A DNA stretch of 64,000 nt from Acanthosoma haemorrhoidale (lineage: Eukaryota > Arthropoda > Insecta > Hemiptera > Acanthosomatidae), in assembly GCA_930367205.1 (NCBI GenBank), contig OV884009.1, positions 39,317,841 through 39,381,840 on the forward strand. The letters are read 5' to 3'. Below, in pieces: positions 49,975 to 60,787 of this stretch (the stretch's first letter is position 1; each line of letters opens with the position of its first letter). The notes below the pieces were generated by a model. It had not been told where the DNA came from and did not search any database. It worked only from the letters and a program-made list of their open reading frames with translations. The translations under genes and the position numbers were made by a program.

Positions 49975-50165
49975 TCAAAATGGTGAAATGTGTAATGGTG
50001 AATGTTAGCATACCCAATTAATCGACACTGAAATTGTCTAGTAAGCAATTCCTACTGTGTCAAATATTTGGCTATAGCACCACCCACTAGAATTTCCTGT
50101 TGGAATTTCCAGTGAAAGTCTTGCAGGTTATCAAAAGTTGGGCTGAAAGCAACAGCCAACAGAAA
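49975..50165 (+). repeat. Unclassified repeat X, copy 3
   Basis: GTGTAATGGTGAATGTTAGC, TACCCAATTAATCGACACTG, TATAGCACCACCCACTAG and CCTGTTGGAATTTCCAGTG align with copies 1 and 2. GAAAGCAACAGCCAACAGAA further on aligns with copy 1. It is the most diverged copy. Confidence 0.55.
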
Positions 50166-52234
50166 AACGTGAATTATTTACATAAGATGGAAGTGATCTT
50201 ATGTTATTTGTAAACCGCTATAACCAACAAGTAATCAATCGTATATTTACTTGAACAGTTAAAAAACAAAATATTAAAGACTTAATTGAAATACTGAAAT
50301 AAACAGAAACATCTTTTACAATTTTAGTTCAAGTATTCTGAGTGTTAACCATCACATCCAAGAGTACAATCAACATAACAGGTTGAATATTATAAAGGAC
50401 AGTGGAACAGTATAATTTTACCAGTAATTCTCTCAGATCCAGCGTTACAATGCTATATTTCGATAATTTTGACTTAAAATAAAAATTTTATAAAATGAAA
50501 CTTTTACCTAAATATTTTGAAAAAATATTTAAATACAATTTATTTAACATTTAATTGTATCATAAAAATATATTAGTACTAATGAATTTGTTAGAAAGGG
50601 AATGTTCTTGAAAACGATTCGCATTGCTGTATACACAGTACATATAAGAATAAGTAAAAAAAAAAAAAAATGTAAATTTGGAGTTAAGGAATTTATTTCA
50701 ATGATTGCTAACAAATTTAGACTGAATAAATTAAAAGGGCGCATTGTGCTTAACCGTTTCAAAACATGGAGGCTTTCAGTTATGTAACAGAAAATTTTAT
50801 AAGGAAGTCCCTTATAAGGAAAAACAGATCCTCAAAGTTTGATCAAGCCTTCCTTAAAATTATATAATTTCATATATTAAATATACTACCTCATTATGCC
50901 CTTAACACCTTTGAATGTCTTAAAGTGTCCCAATTAGACTTAATTTTGTATTTTCATGTTGACGTAAGATTAAATAAGTATATTTAGGCATTATTTACAG
51001 TCTGAGTGAATGAAAAGTGAATTTGCTAAATGGTGAAATTGTACTTACGAGGCCATATCAATGATTTTTGAGTTGTTAAATTTCAGTCGCGTGCTAATGA
51101 AATTTGCATTTGAGACTCAAATGAGACATGACCGATGCCTAAGGGGTAGACACTGATTAGTCATGTAACGTGCAAATTGTTGAACATTGATGATAACCTC
51201 AAAATACGCTGGTTAGTTTTCGATTCAAATATAATAACGGAATATACGATAATAATTCAGACTAAGTTTGGTCCCAGATGAAAAGCTATTTAAAATCTCA
51301 TCCTTAATTTTCTTTTCATTGTGAATGAATTATTACATCAAATTATTGATGCTGTATAGACAAATCTTAATTTCTAAAACAAATCTTTTCCAAAAATAAG
51401 CTTTTGAGATACAGTAGTAGATTTCCCGTATTTAATAGATTCAAGTTGTTTAACCATTTTTTTTTATTTATAAATAGTTTAGTTATTTACTTTTTTTTTT
51501 AAAGTTAGGAATACCGTTTTAGCATACTGGCATGAAAGATATATTTTCGAAGTAAGGTAATTATATTTGGTCGAAATCACATCGTTTTTTTCTCATAATT
51601 TCTTATACACTATTTTTTTTTCATGCTACCTCATAGACCATGTATGTGACCCCTTATACTGAGAAGGTGGCGATGAGGTACTAGTGTGACTAGGATTAGC
51701 TTTTACCTCTCAACTTCAAACTAGGTTTTCGTAACTGGATATACCAATTGTTTATCCAAGTATCTACTCATTTAAGGCTTAGGCTGGGCTAGCCCAGACC
51801 ACATCCATCCCTCAAAGAAAGAAGAAGGATGAGACTGTTAACTATTAGGCTTGACAGTTTTTTGAAAATATAATTTCGTTTTAATCTATATCAACAAATT
51901 TTGACTGGCATAATAAAAATAAACACTATAATTGTGAAAAAGAGCGAGGCAACATTTAATTGGATCATATATTATCTTTTATATGCTAACGCATGAAGAA
52001 AAAGCTATATATAACAGCCAAATAGCTATATAATGTAACCAAAACCCTATGATAAATATTATTTACATAGGTGAACGTGAAATAAAATTTTAAAAAAAAA
52101 ACTTTATTCTGAGGCGTTTTTGGACCATTTCACTACTTTACCAATAGAAAAATACAACGGCACTTTTTACACATTTTCAACACACACAGAAACTTGCCCG
52201 CACGAAATAAAACCAAGAGGCCACTGAGATTGAA
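50166..52234. other. AT-rich DNA without recognised genes
   Basis: One 14-bp perfect palindrome, CTGGGCTAGCCCAG, at 51784-51797. No gene or repeat family recognised. Confidence 0.5.
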
Positions 52235-53400
52235 ATAAAAAAATATAAGTTTATTCTGGGACATTGTCCCTTAAGAGCAATGAACGTAATAAGAATATCC
52301 AGCAGAGAGAAAAAAAAAAAAAAATACATAACACTAACATATTTAGAAGCTTATGAATAATACTATGTACAAATGTACATAATACAATGAACCATAACTA
52401 TGTAACACAATCACAAGGTAGGAAAGATCATGGAAGGTTGCTAGGATGAACGAAAAATCTATAAACAGAATGATAACGATAAATTATGAAATGCTTGATT
52501 GGAGGGAGACAAGAAACTGGTAAAGTCTTGATTCAAAGATTAGGAAAGTTCGTGAACGGTGAAAATCGATGGGAATAGAGTTTCAAAGGTTTGTGGCATT
52601 GCTAAGAAAAGAACGATCAAAGGAAGCAGATTTGTGAGAAGGGAAATACTCGTTAGAAAAGTATGATTAAGTATTGCGGATTAGTGAATAGAAGGAAGTT
52701 GTGAAGCTAAGGGGGCTTTTTAATATTGAAAAGGAGGGATCAAAAGAAGTATTGTTGGTAGGTGGAAGAGTGCAGCCATTCTAACTCCGAATAGTGACTC
52801 GGGGGGCCCTGAGTACAATTCATAGAAAATAATTCATCAGCCATTTTAACTGAGCTTCAAGATCTTCAGAGAGACCACCATTCACTACGAGACCATGGTT
52901 TTAATGGAGGAATACAAGAGCAGAAGTTTCCTAGCTCCTGTTGGGGCGTATGTAAGGGGGGATGTATAGGGTGGAACTAGATAGACATGTGATTTGGGAA
53001 ATGTGGTATTTCCAGGATAGAGTTTGGTCACCAATTCTTTTTGGTAAAAGTCAAATTTTGGTTACCAAACCTAGATTTTTGAGTAAAATAGAAAATTGGA
53101 TAGGTCGTTGAGGATTGATTTGGAGTGAAAAGAAACTTCAACGAAGAGGTGTTCTATAAAAGGGCTCTCGGAGAGAGTAGATGATCGGAGGATTCGGGAC
53201 CTATGGCTATCGTGGACACAAAGGCAGACACCGCTACCGATCTGTTCAGACCGATCGTGGTGGAAAAGGAAGCAGTTGGAGAGAGAAAAAGAAAAGGGAG
53301 GATTTCTGGTTCAATCCAGGATTCAGAGACTGGCATTGTATGGTTAAAGTTGTGAAGGAAGAATGGTAGGAATTCGACAGCAGGGAGGGGTTGGACGATA
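52235..53400 (-). pseudogene. LINE family B, internally deleted copy with endonuclease and 3' end
   Basis: Minus strand from about 53340: VSESWIEPEILPFLFLSP, then in the next frame DRSEQIGSGVCLCVHDS, ESPFIEHLFVEVSFHSKS. These match the endonuclease middle region (ISE.W..P......GY...R.DR....GGV..YV and .E.L.VEV). The GDFN motif and the whole polymerase are missing. From about 52700, a C-terminal reading with stops gives QCHKPLKLYSHRFSP and the FK..L..FL-like end, then an untranslated tail with GGGACAATGTCCCAGAATAA near 52270. An intact-looking 154-codon minus ORF (53154-53618) spans part of the endonuclease in one frame only and is not a host gene. Confidence 0.72.
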
Positions 53401-55875
53401 TATGTCATGAGGAAAATATAAAGTGTAGAGCAGAATGTAATTAAGTTGATAAAATAAATAAATAAGTAAGACTTTCGAATAGGCGTAAGAAAGAGAGTTG
53501 AAACAAAAAAGACCAAGCACTTAGTGTGCTGTGGTTGGAAGTAACGTGAAATAGTTTGAGAACGAAACATAAGCCAAAAATAAAGTAAACAGGAAATTTC
53601 CATGATAGTTTTTTTCATTTACCAATAATTACAGTTTTCAAGGTTACTGATTTGGTCCCTTGTTTGAAATCGTATAAATGAATTTGTTTTTTACGTGGAT
53701 CACAACATAATAGGCATATGTCTGTAGAGTTATCGGAGACGTTGCCATGTTCGAAAAATTGAACATTCTGGTTGATATGACATACTTAAGGGTGCTCCTT
53801 TAATTTGTCATACGTTGATATGCGGAATTATAAAGTAATAATGGCAAATGATGTTTTGTATAAAATGGGAATTACTGGTACGATAAACTATGATATGTCA
53901 CTCTAATAAACACAAATACTAAATTGAGAAGTTGGTAAATGTTGATATGGTGTCATATTGGCATGTGGTTTTTCATGTTAATTTTATTAATACAATTTAT
54001 GCTAGCCTAACTGTGATTTTGATTATTGTGTAAGTTTAATTCGTTTTAATTATTCATTAATCAATGTGAAAGTGTTTTTTGGTCTTTAAAATGTTGAAAA
54101 AAAGGAAAGATTTTCTAAAGACTTTGAAAGGTGCTGGTCTATCAACAACTGTTTAACCTGTTAAACATTAAAAATAAATATTATTGGAACTAGGCACTGG
54201 TTGTATAAAATTACAGTTCTGCTCAGCTCCCCTCCCCCCTCCTCCCACTTGCTTCATGTAATTACTTATTCTGCCTCGTGCGTTGCACAGAACCGGAACA
54301 CTATGACTATCATGTTATTTTGTTGCATCCTCTTTGACAATTAAAACTGTGGACCGAAAACTCTTGCTACCTGACCGTTCTCGTCACTAATGTGATTTGG
54401 TTCATGGGAAAATAGAAAGGGCTAAAAAGCCCCCGTAAATTGATTGAAAGTTACCAAGAATTGGTTTCAATTTGTTCGAACAGTATGAGGTAAAAGGCCA
54501 TTTAGAGTGTATCAAATGAATTATCAGATTTTTTCCTTTTCTGTCAACTCTTGAATACCACTTTTTTAAAAAACCCTAGTACCAATGATCGTACTAAAGT
54601 AAATTGGTTTCAAATTAGATGGATAAGATAAGAGGACCCGTTCGGTGGCCTTCGAATGAACTATAGCTTGAATGAGAAAGATGATTTCAAAATTCTAGAT
54701 TAAGGAAAAGTGGTGGAAACTGCCAACATTACTCGTTTCTAGAAATATACTCATTGTGTGAAGTAAAAGAAGTTGTGTATTATTTCACTCATAAATTATT
54801 TTTATAAAAGCTGTTGCAATGCGTCTTAAGCCGGAAATTCTATTACAATACATTTGTAATCAGTATAAAATACTAGATGGTTATTAAAAATTTATTACCA
54901 TATAACCCGTTTTTCAGTAAAAAAAAATATACCCTGGTATTAATGGACGATTAATTAGGATATAGTCTAGTCTTATATATGTATGTTTAACTTCTTAGGT
55001 GTGGGGCTAGTGACAAAAAACTGAATAGCAAATTTTTTTTACAATTTAGGATCAGAAAACAGCAGTCGTAAAATCACAAATGTGAATTGCACTGCGGTTA
55101 AGACTTGAACAAACCTTTTATTTTGTTTAAATTTATTTTTTAAATGTCTTTTAATCTTGCTCAGAAGTACAAATTAAATTTAACATGTGTACACTTCAAT
55201 CTTTTTTTTTAATGTTAATGTAATACATGATGGAAATCTAACAGCAAGAAAAACCTACATAAAATAATAATATCACTAAATAAAATATATTTATTAAATA
55301 TAAAGTTAATTTAATATTATTCCTTAGAGGAAATGCTTACTGTAATTGCCTATATCCCTTTTATTCCCAGTTTCAGTTCTATTCCCAGCTTGGGGAAATG
55401 GAACCCTGCAGTCACCCGGCGGTTGTTCTAGCGGCCAAGCGTAGAATCAATGATCGATAAGGCCAATGTTTACAAGCTCTGCCAATTTTTTTTGTTTTTT
55501 TATGAATAAAACTAACAATATTTTTTACTCGAAAAAAATACCTGTTGACAGCACAGAAGAGAGCTGTTCTCTGACGTTACGTATCAAATGAATTGTTTTA
55601 TTTTATTAACTGATGACAACAAAAGGTAACTCCAAATAATATAGAAATTACGAAGCATGAAATAAAAGAAAGAAAACATTTTCACAAAGATCAATCAATC
55701 ATTTTTTTTATAACAATGCAAAAAAAATGCCAACAAAATAAAAAAACAGAGAAAATATTCTAAAAAATGATAAAAAACAAAAAATCAGATTGCCTAAGGA
55801 AATAAAATAAATTAAATTGTTAAACTGCTCTTCAATTGTTTCTGGAAAGGTGATCATTTTCCTACCATTTGAAGT
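53401..55875. other. No gene recognised
   Basis: 53401-53620 may be more of LINE family B. Beyond it the DNA is AT-rich, with a pyrimidine-rich patch near 54225-54250 and a short balanced patch at about 55370-55460. Confidence 0.45.
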
Positions 55876-55950
55876 AGGTATGAATGAGATCATTTATCAC
55901 AATTACTTATTGCCCAATGAGACGGATTGTTATTTTATCATAATAAAGTA
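55876..55950 (+). repeat. Jockey family 3' tail, terminal fragment
   Basis: GTAGGTATGAATGAGATCAT, TTATCACAATTACTTATTGC, CCAATGAGACGGATTGTT and TTATCATAATAAAGTAAAA. It is strongly 5' truncated, retaining only about the last 75 bases. Confidence 0.88.
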
Positions 55951-56989
55951 AAAAATAATTGTAGTAAGGTACCACGTTAAACACCTCCAACCACTCATTA
56001 AAGATATTGATTACTTCTTGGGACTTAGGTGGACTGTAATCAACAAACGTCATTGGAAATGTCATAGAAATCGTGTTTGATTATTTTATCACAAGTTGTC
56101 GTTTCTTCTTTAATTAATCACAGTTATTTTATGGTGACAGGAAATAGCTAAATTATGAACTAATGGCTCAATTATGAGTAAAAAGTAAGCCTATGAAAAA
56201 TAATGAGTCGTTAATTAATCAATTGCGTTTTTATTTATATATAAATATTTTTTTAACAATGAATGAATGGTATAAGACTTTCTAGTCCAAATAAATTATA
56301 TATAATACATAATATGGTTAGCACTAATGGTCCATAGTTAATAAAATAATTCAAGCAGCTATAAGAATTGTGCTTGCTCATTCTGCAATTCCTATTCCAT
56401 GTTAAGGAGTGATTTTAGCATGAAATTTTCAATTATACACAAATATTCCGAAACTAAACGCAGTCCCATCAAAACGACTAATGAACAGTTTAATTAATAA
56501 GTTGTTCCAATCATATTGAGAAGGATTTCAAATTAAATATCCAGACGTCTTTGTATATAATATCGTACATGTGTTGAAAATATAATGGACTATAATTACT
56601 AAAACATTTAAACTGATATTCTAAAAGTGTTGGCAACTTTTTAGAAACTCTTAATTGCGTTATGCGCTTAGAAGGAGGAAGACTTTGCTGAATGTTAAAA
56701 ATATCACAGTATACGCTCTTAACTTGGGTAAAACTGCGGCTCAGATAAAGATAAACGAAAGATGACAAATTTAAGAACAAGCACATACAAAACAAGCTTC
56801 TTGGAGAGGAAGGAAGTGAAAGACTGGGAGAGGGGGAGCAGAGAATTAATAAGAGCACTGCTTTTAAAAAAAGGGTTTACTTTCGTTATTTTTAGCGGAG
56901 GGGAACCTCAGTGAAAATGAAGCACGGAGCTTCACACTCTTTATACCGTCGCCTATTGTGTTTCTGTTCCCCTGCACGTCCCTGGCTTT

Positions 56990-57046
56990 TGACAAGAAAG
57001 AGAAAGAGAGAGACAGAGAGAGAGACAGAGCGAGAGAGAGAGACAT
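56990..57046. repeat. GA-rich microsatellite
   Basis: Interrupted AG/AGAC repeats such as GAGAGAGACAGAGAGAG, flanked by AT-rich DNA. Confidence 0.9.
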
Positions 57047-59519
57047 AAAATATCTTAGTTTTTCTTTTTTTTATTAATTTCCAAGTGCTAGATACTAGTT
57101 TTGAGTTTCATTCCATTATGAATAAATTCAATACTGAGTCAGATGATAGTATTTTAGAAATATTTTACAGTAGTCACACTATTGACACACCAAAAATAAA
57201 TCGTAACATAATCATTCATTATAATATTCGTCTCCAACAAGATGTGATGAAGCGAAGAAAAAGTGTGATGAGGTTGGTTATTACTAAATAATGGGTCACT
57301 TATTCCTTAGGATGGAGATGCACTGTTTCTGAAATGAAGTGAGTTAAGATGTTAAATACTTGAAAATATGTTTCCATTTGCAAAACGAAAAACTATTTCC
57401 TCAAAACTCAAGTTAAACAGAACACTTCACGAACTTTCAAAGTTCACCTCAAATAAAGGTTCTCAAAATCCAGACAATTGAACACCTGATACTCCAGAAG
57501 AAAAACGCAATGATGACAAACATTGAAGTTTAATATGAACTGAACTTTTTTAAGTAAAATACTAAATATAACAACTGAACCGCTACCAAAAGATTGACAA
57601 GCCGTACCGAAATCTAAGTCAATCAGGCCATCAACACAAGTTTTTCACAAAGGGCTTGTAATTCAAATTGAAATTGAAGATTCCGTTCCATTTTAGAGTG
57701 GACCGAAAGTTGATCCGGCGAAGTTAGTTACGATACATCATTTAGCTGATCGTTCACACTCTTTGCCTCGCTGATAATAACAGGTGTTCCACAAGGTAGT
57801 CAGACAAGTCCGCTAGTATACTATTTCCTCACTCAAGACATTCCATTGCTTTAAAATGAAATTCAGATGAAAACACTATAATAATTTATCATATCCATCA
57901 TACAGAATAATTCACAAAACTACAAACGAAAACTTTTAGAATCGCGGCAAAAATCGAGTCTCCGTCACAACATTTGTTCGCTAGTACAGTTCAATACTCA
58001 AATACTCTAAATTATTTACAGTTATATTGAACAAACAAATTAAGGAGTTTTTATCAGTCTGCTAAATTGATCTCGCAGACAACACAATTTGTTTCATTGG
58101 GTTTTACTTTGGTAGATGGCTAGTCTAGCGAGCTCGAATACAAAAAGAGAAAAAAAACGCTAAATGTATTTTTAAAACAGCGAATCTAGAAACACGACAG
58201 TGCGATGTAGGCATGTGCTTATAGCGAAAGCTCCATCGTATCAATATTACAGTAATAATAATGATAACCAATTTTGACTGATATTTTTTTTATTGTGTGT
58301 TTAATGACCCTATAAATTGTTCATTCTATTTATTCATTACACTACTAATGAAAATTAATTAATGAAACCGGGAGTGCTACGGTACACGGAACCGTTGCGG
58401 CATACGCCCGAGCGTCAACGTAAATAATTCAGCTGAATATGGCTTTTTTATCCGTTTATGCTCATGCACTGTCGGAAAATGTACAAGCAATAAAATGTAC
58501 AAGAAATAAAGAGCTCTAAAATCTCTAAAGATGAAGTAATAATAAAAATCTAGTTAGCACTGCACAAAACCTGGGCCATGATTTTTGTAATTCTAGAACA
58601 CTAAAGTCACAACACATATTTCATGCTATTAATCATTATGTTGATATTTTCATTTCGACACACTATCTTATTCAGTAGAAATAATATTTATTCATCAATG
58701 GCCCCTTTTTCATAGGACTATTTTTATTTTTAGCCCCTTCGGGTATCAAATAAACGTCCCATTAAAAATTTCGACCATTTGTGAGAATGTGCTAGCGAAA
58801 ACTTCGTAAAGCCAATTCTGAAAACCCTCAGCAACTACTGACAAAAGAAGCTCGGACACATGATATATTTTATTAACGAGTAAGTCGAAACCGTCAATTT
58901 TACACACTTTTCAATATGAAAGGTAAATTTATTTTCGTTGGATTGGTTTTAATTTACACATCGTTAACAAACAGGAGGCAATCATGGGTATACATTTTTA
59001 ATGTGTTTTATTCAATACAGCTTCAAAAGTCAACAGATATTACATATTATTAATCAGGAAGTCGAGGACATTAATTTATGAGTAGCATGCAATAACAAAC
59101 ATTTTTTTTATTACCATGTAATAAATTAAGTTATTACAGTCAGTTTCATGGAAAATATTCTTATTGATACGTTGGTGGATCATCAAGAAAAACGATGTTG
59201 TAATGTTTAATGAATTTAATTGAAGTAAAGAACTCGACGGCTAGACCTGACAGACAAGCACAGGGTGAAAACAAAGCATTCCTAGTTTCTAAGGATACAA
59301 CCAAAACCTGAAAACAGTGGTTTAATCACTTTTTTTTTCATTTTCGTTCACAGCGTTTCTTAGGAATGTTTACTTTTTTTTTAATTGAACCCATTTCAAA
59401 ACAATTCATTTCTTAGTTTCGATGTTAAATAATAAATAATGGTTTTGAAAAAACAAAAAAAAATACGAATAAAATACTAACTTATGGCATTCCTTTAACT
59501 ATAAATGAATTTAGTTTTA

Positions 59520-59790
59520 CGATGAAATTGGCGTGAAATGGAGTTGGCACACGGGGGCGTCCGAGGCAAATACTGTTTGCTTGTTTGGCCGTCTCCGGTG
59601 GAAATGATCAATTAAAAGTTGAAGACGGGGTGGATCAAGCCACCTAACAATTAGCGGGGTGATTCCAATCCCATTCCTGTGATTCAAACCTGATCAGGCA
59701 CATGAATCCCCCAGACGCCAGGGGTCTTACTTTTCTCGGAATGGTTTCAACAGACTTGAAATGAAAGATTAAGTCACCGAATTAACGGAG
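59520..59790. promoter_or_regulatory. Candidate regulatory island
   Basis: A sharply bounded, high-complexity block in AT-rich surroundings. It contains FOX-like TGTTTGCTTGTTTGGCC (59573-59589), homeodomain-like ATCAATTAAAAG and CAATTAGCGG, and bicoid/Otx-type AATCCC words. No frame encodes a recognisable protein and no pol III boxes are spaced correctly. Regulatory function is inferred from composition only. Confidence 0.3.
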
Positions 59791-60157
59791 CTGGTGGAGG
59801 TACTGCAATATTTTTCTTCATTATTGCTATTTTGGGTTCTCGTCAACCAGTTTTTGGTATATGACTATTTAATTTGTTTGTTTTTGTGAATTTATTTTGG
59901 TGTGAAACCCTCAAACTCATTTCAGGGAGCCCATCAATGGCAGCCGGCTAGAGCCCAGGAGACACCCTAGTCCCGTGTGTCAGATGGTGGTTAAAGTTGT
60001 AGTATATTTACCACAAAAGTAAGTACTTTTTTTGGGATAATTTTTTTTTTTTCGTTGATGATTTCATTTTTTTATAAAAATATAATAGATATATGTGGGA
60101 TTCTTATTTTGATGTGTTATGATACTATCTGATGTAATTATGTAGAAGAAAAAATCG

Positions 60158-60787
60158 AACATCAAGCGTATCCAATCCATTCAATCAAAAGTCCTGAAAA
60201 CAATAGTAAAAGCCCCTTATTACGTTAGCAACAAAACCCTTCATAACGATCTAAAAATACCTTACATTCTTGAACTCATCCCTTCCAAGCTCATGAAATT
60301 CCAACGTAACTTATCCAATCACCCTAATCCCGAAGCACAGTCATTACTCTGCCACTCATCCCTATAATTCTCCTCGGAGACTAAAACGACAGTGGCCTCA
60401 TGACCTTCTATAAATACGTGACAGTGGGAGTCCTGCCAATGGCCAGTTTCTCCAATCATGCCCTGAGCGTATGTGGCTCTCGTGCTCTTCGTCAGCCTCC
60501 ACTGGACCGTATCTGGTGACGCGGCTGAAAGAGGAACGTGGGGGACTTCCCAAGACTCCGTTTCCTCTTTCGCATGGAAGGGAGGCGACAACCATGTGGT
60601 TTTGGGAGGTCTCTGGGCTGTTTTTAAATACAGTATGAATGAGCGAGTGAATGAAAATTGTAAATATGGCATGAAGGAGAAAATTTATCACAATACTTAT
60701 TTCCTAATAAAGCATATTTTATGTCTATAATATATTATGATTAATATATAAGACATATTATTGTAATTTTATCACAATAAAGAAGTT
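60158..60787 (+). mobile_element. Jockey-clade LINE, ORF2 C-terminus plus complete 3' tail
   Basis: The reading begins NIKRIQSIQSKVLKTI, then YYVSNKTLHNDLK, YILELIPSKLMKFQ and NLSNHPNP. A frameshift is needed to reach RRLKRQWPHDLL and the TAA at 60411-60413. The untranslated tail follows directly: CAGTGGGAGTCCTGCC, TCAGCCTCCACTGG, GTGACGCGGCTGAAAGAGGA, CTGGGCTGTTTTTAAATACA, and CACAATACTTATT to CACAATAAAG. This copy links coding end and tail, and is the reference for the other tail fragments in the window. About 45 AT-rich bases with 7-bp inverted ends (TATGTCT/AGACATA) interrupt the tail near 60718-60759. Overlapping minus and plus ORFs of 85-117 codons are shadows. Confidence 0.9.

Larger units (their letters stand above)
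55951..60157. other. No gene recognised; balanced patches
   Basis: Mostly AT-rich. GA-rich simple sequence occurs at 56990-57046. Balanced patches lie at about 58370-58480 and 59520-59790 (listed separately). Short ORFs, including one of 115 codons at 56511-56858 minus, are driven by low complexity. Confidence 0.45.

Noticed and set aside
51784..51797. 14-bp perfect palindrome CTGGGCTAGCCCAG
   Set aside because: Short enough to occur by chance at this window size and not associated with any other feature.
53154..53618. 154-codon minus-strand ORF, the longest in the window
   Set aside because: Only part of it matches a LINE endonuclease, the matching region shifts frame inside it, and the rest is hydrophobic low-complexity sequence. 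It is a remnant, not a host gene.
60319..60730. Overlapping ORFs of 85-117 codons on both strands
   Set aside because: They lie in the untranslated tail and antisense of the Jockey element; other copies of the same tail do not keep these frames.
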